From JAJDYQ01 sp942491945 (GTDB lineage: Bacteria > Pseudomonadota > Gammaproteobacteria > JAJDYQ01): a DNA stretch of 13,329 nucleotides. The stretch lies in assembly GCA_942491945.1 (NCBI GenBank), contig CALODD010000008.1, forward strand, positions 1 through 13,329, written 5' to 3'. A program made the position numbers and the translations under genes. Positions within the stretch are counted from its first letter, which is position 1. Every line of letters begins with the position of its first letter. Under the pieces are notes generated by a model. The model worked only from the letters and a program-made list of their open reading frames with translations. It was not told the DNA's origin and ran no database searches. Of this stretch, positions 1 to 6,348 are shown one piece after another.

Positions 1-1166
1 ATGCTACCTGCCTGTTCACCGAGCAGTGATAGCCCATAAGTTAGACCCAGATTAAAGACGATCATGCCGAGTACGCAAAGCGTAATGCCGTAAGCAGTAA
101 TTAGCGGGCGCGATGGTTTTTTTTTCACAACCACAACCAGGACAAATAACAAAAATATCACCAATGGAACAATGGCTCTGATACCACCAATGATTTCTAT
201 GCCGGGTGATTCGTTCATCCAGTTAGTTTCCAGTGTTGCTGTACTGGCCTGAGCTAGAGCAATAATTTCTTCTGGTGACTGCTGGCCATATACATATAAG
301 GCCAGTCCTTCGACTGCCAGTATTGGAAACAGTGATGCCAGAGTCACGATACCAAAGCCCGACAGTGATGAGTCACCGCGACCGGCAGCAGCAGCGATAC
401 CGATACCAAGCGATAACACGAGTGGAACGGTGACCGGGCCGGTTGTCACTGCACCACTATCCCAGGCGAGTCCGAGTACCGGAGCAAGATATGGATCCAA
501 CGACATATAGAACGTAAGCCCAAGTACGGGGATTAATGTGCAGTAGATAAATGGTTTTAAACTCCAGCCATTTAAAAAACGTAAGGTACCAAGAACAGCG
601 GCCAGGCCAACACCTGCGCCAACAACCAGTACTAATGTTTCTGACCATTGATTGAGTAAGGCAAACAAATAGGGTGCTGAGGTCACATCAACGATCTGTC
701 CTGCGGTTTTCAAAGCTCCGATTGCGGGCTCGGCAAAGTTTACTCCGACCCCTAATAACATAACGATAAGCAATACGACAGGTAAGGGGGAGCGGACGGG
801 GAGAGTGTTACCCAGCGTTTCACCAAATGGCATCAGGCCAACTTTCAGACCTTCCATAAATAGCATCAGACCGAGGATGACTGCGAGTAGGCCTGCAGTG
901 ATTAGACCTGCATCCTGAATATCCTGTCGTAGGATAAAAATCTGGAACAGCAATAGATAAAGCGCGAGTGGGATAACGGCACGTGCCTGCTCGGCTAAAC
1001 GACTGGTAACGTAGGGTGTAAATAATCGATAGGTATCGATTGAACGTAATTTTATCTTGTGTGAGTCGGCTTCATCGGCATGATGTGCCAGGTCGTTAAA
1101 ACTAATACGGTTCTGGCGAATCGTTGCCTCTCGAACAAAAGCGCCAAAGCGTATAGTGCTAGCCAT
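1..1166 (-). CDS. DUF1538 family integral membrane protein, 3' end cut by window edge
   Basis: The reverse strand is open from the ATG at 1164-1166 to the left edge (388 codons, no stop). A polar N-terminus of about 55 residues is followed by a run of hydrophobic segments. The motifs GVGVNFAEPAIGALK and GFGIVTLASLFPILAV are typical of DUF1538 proteins, as I know the family. An internal duplication is visible: RAVIPLALYLLLF near residue 60 is echoed by RAIVPLVIFLLF near residue 328. This fits two tandem DUF1538 repeats, of which the second is only begun here. About nine membrane spans can be counted in the visible part. The protein is probably an inner-membrane transporter or channel; its substrate is unknown to me. 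The ATG overlaps the end of metA by 8 bases (ATGGCTAG shared), so translation is probably coupled to metA. A weak GGAA lies upstream of the start. Confidence 0.85.
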   Translation of the reverse strand, partial: MASTIRFGAFVREATIRQNRISFNDLAHHADEADSHKIKLRSIDTYRLFTPYVTSRLAEQARAVIPLALYLLLFQIFILRQDIQDAGLITAGLLAVILGLMLFMEGLKVGLMPFGETLGNTLPVRSPLPVVLLIVMLLGVGVNFAEPAIGALKTAGQIVDVTSAPYLFALLNQWSETLVLVVGAGVGLAAVLGTLRFLNGWSLKPFIYCTLIPVLGLTFYMSLDPYLAPVLGLAWDSGAVTTGPVTVPLVLSLGIGIAAAAGRGDSSLSGFGIVTLASLFPILAVEGLALYVYGQQSPEEIIALAQASTATLETNWMNESPGIEIIGGIRAIVPLVIFLLFVLVVVVKKKPSRPLITAYGITLCVLGMIVFNLGLTYGLSLLGEQAGS

Positions 1167-2241
1167 TTGATGGTTCCATATTTAAACCCAGTGGGTCGTC
1201 GAGATTAACATCATCCATAAACGGTTTCTTGCGATCTTTATTTGTCAGTTGATAGATACAGCCTACCCAGTTTCCTACCACTGACTCAGCGGTGTCGTGC
1301 CAGGTATTATCTACATGTTCTGCAATGAGTGATTCTGGGAATTCGGGTAATTCTCTATTATTAGCTACGGCATGTTCCAGTCGTTGGTGATACTCATTGA
1401 TAATGGCTTGCTCGCGCGTTTTAAAATAGTTGTCCGGGAAGGGTGGCTGGGCATTAAGTTTACCTTGAGCATGCAGTAGTAAATCTCGCTTATATTCTTT
1501 TAGCAGTGATACGGTGTCATATTCCTGATGTCCCTGAAAAAATACAAAACGAATGCCATCAGGACTGGTTGCCAGATGCACTCCCTGATTGCTTTCTGCC
1601 AGGACATGTAATCCCGCATCGCGGAACTGTTCGGGTGTAACGGCATTCCACCGTGAGTGAGGCACGTCGAAACGGGTATTGATATCAACGACCAATGGAT
1701 GTTGATCGCTCATCACTCGATGCGGGTAAACCCCCCAGACTTTTTTTGGTTGGAGTGAGCGTTTTTTACCGTAACGGAACTCCATAACAGCATGTGTTGC
1801 GAGACATGAGCATAGGGTGGACGTTACATTTTCATACGCCCAGTCAATGACTTCGATCAGCGGTTCCCAGAAGACCTGGTTCGATAATTCAGTACCGATG
1901 ACATTGGCACCGGTAATGATGAGGCCATCCAGCCCCTGGGCCTTAATGTCTTCAAATGTTTCGTAGTACTGGTCGATATGTTGTTGCGCCTTTTCACCAC
2001 GTTCCAGTTCGGGCAGGGTGAAGGGATGCACATAAAACTGTGCGATTGAATTACTCTCACCGACAAGCCGGAAGAACTGTCGCTCCGTCGCCGCCAGGGC
2101 AGCATCGGGCATCATGTTGAGTAAACCGATATGCTGCTCGCGAATATCCTGTTGTTGTGCAGAATCTTCAGACAGCACTTTCTGCCCATCCTGTTTCAGG
2201 CGGTCAAAGGAAGGGAGATTGTTATGTGCGACTAAAGGCAT
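1159..2241 (-). CDS. metA: MetA-type homoserine O-acyltransferase (succinyltransferase family)
   Basis: This 360-aa protein belongs to the homoserine O-succinyltransferase (HTS/MetA) family, which activates homoserine for methionine synthesis in the cytoplasm. The expected catalytic residues are present: the nucleophile Cys146 in STLCSCLATHA (aligning with Cys142 of E. coli MetA), and His238 and Glu240 in FFQGHQEYD (E. coli His235/Glu237). The family phrases DGLIITGA, WGVYPH and PHSRW are also present. It is longer than E. coli MetA (about 309 aa) because of a C-terminal tail. Two features are atypical. The position that is Gly in E. coli and Glu in acetyl-CoA-using enzymes reads Ile115 here, and the residues after LNMMP are Asp-Ala rather than Lys-Lys. 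The acyl donor therefore cannot be read from sequence. The ATG lies 2 bases after the stop of the ATPase gene, so the two are one transcript. Confidence 0.9.
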   Translation of the reverse strand: MPLVAHNNLPSFDRLKQDGQKVLSEDSAQQQDIREQHIGLLNMMPDAALAATERQFFRLVGESNSIAQFYVHPFTLPELERGEKAQQHIDQYYETFEDIKAQGLDGLIITGANVIGTELSNQVFWEPLIEVIDWAYENVTSTLCSCLATHAVMEFRYGKKRSLQPKKVWGVYPHRVMSDQHPLVVDINTRFDVPHSRWNAVTPEQFRDAGLHVLAESNQGVHLATSPDGIRFVFFQGHQEYDTVSLLKEYKRDLLLHAQGKLNAQPPFPDNYFKTREQAIINEYHQRLEHAVANNRELPEFPESLIAEHVDNTWHDTAESVVGNWVGCIYQLTNKDRKKPFMDDVNLDDPLGLNMEPSNG

Positions 2242-2243
2242 AA

Positions 2244-3089
2244 CTATTTCCGTGCAATTGCTTCTTCTAGTAAGGCAAGAAAGTCTTTTTCATCGCGCAC
2301 CTGCGCAACTTCCTGTGAAGTGACGGTATAGCCATGAGGTTTAGCGATGGATTCATACCGCGGAATACGAGAATGGAACAGGCGAGGGAAAACCCAGCGT
2401 GTGAATTCATCAGGATCCATTTCCGCTGCAAATTGCAGATTGTTTTCCTGCAGATAAATCTCCAGCTGCTCAGTCAGAAATTCAGGACGGTAATACAGTG
2501 GCTTAGGTGCGCTTTGAGCGCGTCGAATCAACTCATCTTCTTCTTCCTCATTCGTGGTTTGAATATAAAGAAGCAGCGTATGCTTGACTAGGAGATCGAT
2601 TACACCAGGATCAGAAAGCTCACATAAGGAGCCACCGACATCGTTCACAAAGTTACCGTATCCATAAATTTCTTCGGCTTTCTGGATAAATTCCGGGACA
2701 TCGTACATTGTGGCTACTTCAGCCTCGTGATACCTGGCCTGACGTTTCTGGAAATCTTCCAACGGCACACCGCCACGCTCAGGATTTCCGAGCTTGCCAA
2801 CAAAACTCAGAACGGGCCCCAGATCGTTGATGCGAATATTGTTGCGAATATAAATCCAGTCACGCTGCAACAGGTCTTTCAGAAATGGCATTTCCATGGC
2901 CTGTTGTTTGATCAGATCAAGAATAGGCTCATCCAGATAACGTGTGCCAATACGGTAATCGCCAGAAAAATGGAACCATTCATGGCTGCGTAGCATGGTA
3001 GACAGGTAGGTTTTACCAACACCAGACATACCCAAGAGAGTGACGCGTTTAGTTTTCCAGGCACGGAATTCGTCGACATTGAAAAGCAC
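2244..3089 (-). CDS. P-loop ATPase/kinase-like protein, first gene of the metA operon
   Basis: This 281-aa cytoplasmic protein has a textbook Walker A motif, GMSGVGKT at residues 20-27, right after a short beta strand (RVTLL). No signal peptide or membrane segment is visible. The rest is a mixed alpha/beta domain; VNDVGGSLCEL and LLLYIQTTNEEEEDEL could carry Walker B-like and later strand elements. The N-terminal layout resembles shikimate- or nucleoside-kinase folds, but I recognise no substrate motif, so the role is open. I chose the GTG start at 3087-3089 because a strong AAGGAG lies 8 bases upstream (reverse complement of 3098-3103). The stop is 2 bases before metA, which ties the protein to the same transcript as the methionine enzyme. 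A role in regulating or supporting that step is inference only. Confidence 0.8.
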   Translation of the reverse strand: MLFNVDEFRAWKTKRVTLLGMSGVGKTYLSTMLRSHEWFHFSGDYRIGTRYLDEPILDLIKQQAMEMPFLKDLLQRDWIYIRNNIRINDLGPVLSFVGKLGNPERGGVPLEDFQKRQARYHEAEVATMYDVPEFIQKAEEIYGYGNFVNDVGGSLCELSDPGVIDLLVKHTLLLYIQTTNEEEEDELIRRAQSAPKPLYYRPEFLTEQLEIYLQENNLQFAAEMDPDEFTRWVFPRLFHSRIPRYESIAKPHGYTVTSQEVAQVRDEKDFLALLEEAIARK

Positions 3090-3132
3090 TGGAAAGGCTC
3101 CTTATTTCAATACGTTGTAATAAAAAAATGAA

Positions 3133-3141
3133 ACTATATCA
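3133..3141 (-). promoter_or_regulatory. Candidate extended -10 for the ATPase-metA-DUF1538 operon
   Basis: On the reverse strand this reads TGATATAGT, a good extended -10 (TGn plus TATAGT). It lies about 45 bases upstream of the GTG start at 3089. No convincing -35 sits at 16-18 bases; TTGATC is nearer, with a 13-base spacer. No MetJ-type box (AGACGTCT) is seen in the region. This is motif matching only. Confidence 0.35.
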
Positions 3142-3181
3142 GAAGCAGTGCGATCAAACGTAATAGTCATTCAAATAAGTA

Positions 3182-3209
3182 TTGACCTGAGCCTGAAAGC
3201 GACTAATAT
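3182..3209 (+). promoter_or_regulatory. Candidate sigma70 promoter of the HTH gene
   Basis: TTGACC (3182-3187) and TAATAT (3204-3209) are separated by 16 bases. They match the sigma70 consensus at 5 of 6 and 4 of 6 positions. The predicted transcript start near 3216 leaves a leader of about 50 bases before the TTG start at 3265. Confidence 0.5.
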
Positions 3210-3232
3210 ACCCATTAGAGATATATAGGTAT
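3208..3232 (+). promoter_or_regulatory. Candidate operator (inverted repeat over the start site)
   Basis: ATACCCAT (3208-3215) and ATAGGTAT (3225-3232) form an inverted repeat with one mismatch and a 9-base A/T-rich centre. It overlaps the end of the candidate -10 and the predicted start site, a typical place for repressor binding. Autoregulation by the HTH protein encoded just downstream is an inference. Confidence 0.35.
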
Positions 3233-3264
3233 TACTTATCTATAGCACTACATCAGGAGCTGAA

Positions 3265-3699
3265 TTGGATCATTTACTGAACCTTTCGAAAGCAGCAAAA
3301 CTGGCTGGCGTTAGTCGCCGGACCATCCAGAGTCATATTCAGAATGGCGACATGGAAGCATTCGAAGGACATGTTCGTATGTCAGCTCTATCCCAGGTAT
3401 ATCCAAATGTAGACCCTGAAGAATCCGCAATCCTCGAGCGTATGCAGCGCTTACAGGATAACGCGCTGTCCAAGATCAGCCCCGACGAAGTCACCGATGA
3501 GCGTATGCTTGCCAATCAGGTACATCGCCTGCAGGTCGAGCTCACCGATGCTTATGCGGAAATTGATTCTTATAAAGCACTGACCATGGAATTACAGGAC
3601 AGGCTGGTTGCGATGAAAGAAGGATGTGACAGAAAAGAAAAACAGATGTTGCAAGCATTGCTGAAGTGGATGGCAACGCAAATGAAGCAGCACGTATAG
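3265..3699 (+). CDS. Small HTH DNA-binding protein with coiled-coil tail
   Basis: This 144-aa protein begins with a MerR/excisionase-like winged helix-turn-helix (residues about 4-45), with LSKAAKLAGVSRRTIQSHI as the recognition region followed by a short wing (FEGHVRMSAL). From about residue 55 to the end it is charged and helical, with heptad-like spacing (LANQVHRLQVELTDAYAEI), predicting a coiled-coil dimer or oligomer. I chose the TTG start at 3265 because AGGAG (3255-3259) sits 5 bases upstream and the frame opens directly into the HTH. It is transcribed alone, divergently from the metA operon, and ends at a strong terminator. It may be an autoregulator or a nucleoid- or partition-type binding protein. 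Control of the divergent metA operon is possible but unproven. Confidence 0.75.
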   Translation: MDHLLNLSKAAKLAGVSRRTIQSHIQNGDMEAFEGHVRMSALSQVYPNVDPEESAILERMQRLQDNALSKISPDEVTDERMLANQVHRLQVELTDAYAEIDSYKALTMELQDRLVAMKEGCDRKEKQMLQALLKWMATQMKQHV

Positions 3700-3727
3700 A
3701 ACTAAACAATAAGAATAATAACCCTGG

Positions 3728-3754
3728 GGCCTGCTTAGCAGGCCTTTTTATTTT
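3728..3754 (+). terminator. Rho-independent terminator after the HTH gene
   Basis: A perfect 7-bp G/C-rich stem, GGCCTGC (3728-3734) with GCAGGCC (3738-3744) around a TTA loop, is followed directly by TTTTTATTTT. It lies 28 bases after the HTH gene stop codon and insulates the gene from the phosphopantetheinyl transferase gene. Confidence 0.92.
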
Positions 3755-3818
3755 AAATCAGATGTTCCTTAAGTAAATCCAGCTTGACGATTATCCATGC
3801 GACTGGCAAAACATCACC

Positions 3819-4478
3819 ATGGATGAAATCACTCAACTTATCTCCGCCATGCAGCGCCTACTTCCCGATAGTGTTGAACTTGTCGGTGGCAAGGTAGGTG
3901 AGCAACCACCTGTCATCGATAAGCAGGAATGGCAATTGGTCGATCATGCGAGCAAGAAACGACAGCGTGAATTTGCCTGTGGTCGTCATTACGCACATCA
4001 GGCACTTGAAAACCTGGGAGCAGGGCAGCAGACCATTGGTCGCGATGAGCGAGGCGCGCCACTTTGGCCAAAAGGTATAGCGGGTAGTATTTCGCATACC
4101 AACGAATATTGTGCTGTATTGCTATCTTCTCAGAGTGAATTTCAATCGGTCGGTATCGACCTGGAGGAAAGCGGTCGAATGAAACCTAATCTGTGGTCGC
4201 GTCTGTTAACCGGAAATGAAATAACCTATTTGAAATCGATAGCTGATATCGCAGAGCAAACACGCCATGCGGCAACTATGTTTAGTGCGAAAGAGGCATT
4301 TTATAAATGTGACTATCCATTACATCGGCAGCAAATCGATTTCACACAAGTTGAACTTCAAATTAAAGAAAACCATGAGCTTGGAATTACATTCCATAAA
4401 CTCGATCATGTAAACCAGTACATAAGTTATCACGTTACTGGGGTGACGCATGTATTGACAGTCGTTATTAGTCTATAA
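3819..4478 (+). CDS. 4'-phosphopantetheinyl transferase, EntD/Sfp type
   Basis: This 219-aa enzyme transfers the phosphopantetheine arm of CoA to a serine of carrier-protein domains, converting apo to holo forms for fatty acid, polyketide or peptide synthesis. The family signatures are in order: RQREFACGRHYAHQAL (residues 48-63), PLWPKGIAGSISHT (81-94, CoA-binding and conserved His93), GIDLEE (112-117, Mg-binding Asp114 and Glu116) and FSAKEAFYK (155-163, Glu159 and Lys163). The length and lone gene context fit the EntD-like branch of Gammaproteobacteria. The carrier-protein target is not in this window; no NRPS or PKS gene is present. The ATG at 3819 has only a weak ribosome site, and the next in-frame ATG (3849) would still keep all motifs, so the start is less certain than the identity. 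Confidence 0.9.
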   Translation: MDEITQLISAMQRLLPDSVELVGGKVGEQPPVIDKQEWQLVDHASKKRQREFACGRHYAHQALENLGAGQQTIGRDERGAPLWPKGIAGSISHTNEYCAVLLSSQSEFQSVGIDLEESGRMKPNLWSRLLTGNEITYLKSIADIAEQTRHAATMFSAKEAFYKCDYPLHRQQIDFTQVELQIKENHELGITFHKLDHVNQYISYHVTGVTHVLTVVISL

Positions 4479-4534
4479 ATAAGTAACTTACCTTAGGAAA
4501 CTAGACTAGTTATTGCATTAGTCTTCGAAGAAAA

Positions 4535-4640
4535 ACATTTACAATCTAATATTAACGCCAGATATCTTGGGGCATAGGTCAAGATAATACGCCCCACTAA
4601 CTCTGTCGCTTCTTGACCTCTATCAAACGAGTATAAATGT
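4535..4640 (+). promoter_or_regulatory. Potential structured leader upstream of the exported operon
   Basis: Three complementary segments are visible in the 235-base gap before the barrel gene. GGGGC (4569-4573) can pair with GCCCC (4591-4595). AGGTCAAGA (4576-4584), inside that loop, can pair perfectly with TCTTGACCT (4611-4619), giving an H-type pseudoknot or two exclusive folds. ACATTTA (4535-4541) and TAAATGT (4634-4640) could close an outer A/T stem. I match it to no riboswitch class I know. Part of it could simply be promoter DNA: TACAAT occurs at 4540-4545 and 4649-4654. The transcript start is unknown. Confidence 0.3.
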
Positions 4641-4713
4641 AACCGCCTTACAATCTGATAAAAGTGAGAGATCAAAAAGATCTCTATATGCATGATGATT
4701 TCTGGGGAAATTA

Positions 4714-6324
4714 ATGTCAGGCAAGTTATATTTATTGAGTTCCATGGCGGGGTTACTTTCGTGTAGCAGTCTTGGTGCTATCGAACTTGAAAGTAAAAAC
4801 ATTACTACGATCTACACTAGCACCGAGCTAGAGTCCGTCGATATATCTTATCCTGGAAAAGCGAGTAGCTTTTTTACACAAGGTGGCAATTTTAATCTCG
4901 AAGTCAATGTTTTGAATGAGCGTCGTATAGCGTCACATTGGGACTCTCGTTTTGAGTTTAATATTCGAGGTACAGATAACCCACAAGTTGATCCTGAGCA
5001 TTGGTCGGTTGAGAAATTTCGCTGGAAGCTAAATGATCAGAATAATGAAATAGTTTTAGGTGACTATTTTGCCAATTTCTCACAATACACATTAAATAAG
5101 AGTATTAAAGGGATTGGCTACCAGCATGACCTTGGTGATAAGCAAAACTATTTTCGTGTCGCTTACGGGTCGTTCGATGGCCAATGGGAATATGTATACG
5201 ACAACCCTTTGAACGAACCAATGAACCGTACTGGTGGAGGGATGCGCTATCAGCGTGCAGGTGACAAGCATAGATGGGGTCTGAACCTGGTTCATGTATC
5301 GGATGAAAAAGGTGATTCTAATAGAGGTGCGACTATCGATGCCTATGAGCAAGTGATCGCCTCTAGTGACTGGGAATATCGCACCAGAAAGTTTCGTTTC
5401 AATGGTGAGCATGCACTAAGTAAAACGAAAATAGATAAGAACAGTGCTGCAAACGTTAAAGAAACTGGAGCAGCTCATAACCTTCGGATGAAAGGCAAGT
5501 TTGCGGGAGTTTTCTTGACTGGTAAATTCGAAAATGTATCTCCAAAGTTTAAATCATTGGCCGGTGGGGCAACGCCTGATCGACGGCGTTATAGCCTTCG
5601 AGGCAATTATCGTATCAATAAACTATGGCGACTCAAGGCAAGCTATAATCGTTATCACGATAAATTAAGCGGTTCGACTGCAACATCACGTACAACAAAT
5701 AGCACAGTGAGTATGGGTTTGACTCGTGCCAGGTTGTTCGACCGTAAACGACTAAAGTTAACCGTCGGGTTAAGGCATAAAGAAAAAGAAAAGAACGATA
5801 AAACACGTGATACTGATTCGAGGCGACTGACACTGGCAGTATCTGACCGTATATTTAAAAACATCAACTATCGTTTAAATTATCAACGAGTGTTTGATGA
5901 AGACAATGTAGCGTCAACTAATTCAACTGATCATTTATATAGCTTTAATATCAGTTCTCGTCATCGCTTAAAGAATGGTTGGCGATTACAGCCACGCCTG
6001 CATTTGGCGTATCAGGACTCTGACAATATAACAACGATGGGTGACGATATTGTCAAAACATTCCGTGCGGCATTACAGGCTACTAGTAAATCAGGTGACG
6101 AAGTTGGTGTTGAATATCAATATGTCGCCAACAATGTATTTTCTGGTACTGATTCTGTCAATCGTCGATTCCATTCATTTTGGGAAATGCCAGTCAAAAG
6201 CTTAAAGAATGGAACATTAAGATTTAGCTGGGAAAATAATGATTACCAGTTCACCCACGATACACCCGAGGCCGACTATAAAGAAAACGTTATACGTGCC
6301 TTATTACAATTCGACATCCTTTAA
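4714..6324 (+). CDS. Outer-membrane beta-barrel protein, first gene of an exported operon
   Basis: This 536-aa protein has a short hydrophobic signal peptide (residues 1 to about 22, likely cut near SLGA|IE). The rest is alternating polar/hydrophobic strands rich in aromatic, Arg and Asn residues, such as FRWKLNDQNNEIVLGDYF, YSLRGNYRINKLWRLKASY and LRFSWENNDYQF, typical of a large outer-membrane barrel. The GDYFANFSQYTLNKSIKGIGY region (about residues 116-136) resembles an N-terminal part facing the pore or periplasm. The last residues (RALLQFDIL) look like a final strand but end in Leu rather than the usual Phe. A GGGGA lies 5 bases before the ATG. The next gene starts 24 bases after the stop. 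I recognise no named family. A role as a pore or anchor for the two secreted partners downstream is inferred from the operon. Confidence 0.75.
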   Translation: MSGKLYLLSSMAGLLSCSSLGAIELESKNITTIYTSTELESVDISYPGKASSFFTQGGNFNLEVNVLNERRIASHWDSRFEFNIRGTDNPQVDPEHWSVEKFRWKLNDQNNEIVLGDYFANFSQYTLNKSIKGIGYQHDLGDKQNYFRVAYGSFDGQWEYVYDNPLNEPMNRTGGGMRYQRAGDKHRWGLNLVHVSDEKGDSNRGATIDAYEQVIASSDWEYRTRKFRFNGEHALSKTKIDKNSAANVKETGAAHNLRMKGKFAGVFLTGKFENVSPKFKSLAGGATPDRRRYSLRGNYRINKLWRLKASYNRYHDKLSGSTATSRTTNSTVSMGLTRARLFDRKRLKLTVGLRHKEKEKNDKTRDTDSRRLTLAVSDRIFKNINYRLNYQRVFDEDNVASTNSTDHLYSFNISSRHRLKNGWRLQPRLHLAYQDSDNITTMGDDIVKTFRAALQATSKSGDEVGVEYQYVANNVFSGTDSVNRRFHSFWEMPVKSLKNGTLRFSWENNDYQFTHDTPEADYKENVIRALLQFDIL

Positions 6325-6348
6325 AATTATCTGGTTATAGGAAGCATC

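Noticed and set aside
3090..3264. MetJ box or SAM riboswitch controlling metA
   Set aside because: No AGACGTCT-like tandem and no SAM riboswitch core could be found in the divergent region.
4499..4531. Short palindromes AACTAG-A-CTAGTT and TCTTCGAAGA after the phosphopantetheinyl transferase gene
   Set aside because: They are A/T-rich and short, with no T-run after a stem; they are not convincing as a terminator or operator.
4479..4713. c-di-GMP (GEMM) riboswitch before the exported operon
   Set aside because: The conserved GEMM core motifs are absent; only generic pairing potential is seen.
4753..4764. Lipobox-like LLSC in the barrel protein's signal peptide
   Set aside because: Leu at -2 is unusual for a lipobox, and a large barrel is more likely cut by signal peptidase I near SLGA|IE.
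5092..5412. A 106-codon reverse-strand frame inside the barrel gene
   Set aside because: It is a shadow of the well-supported forward gene, with no ribosome site or family features.
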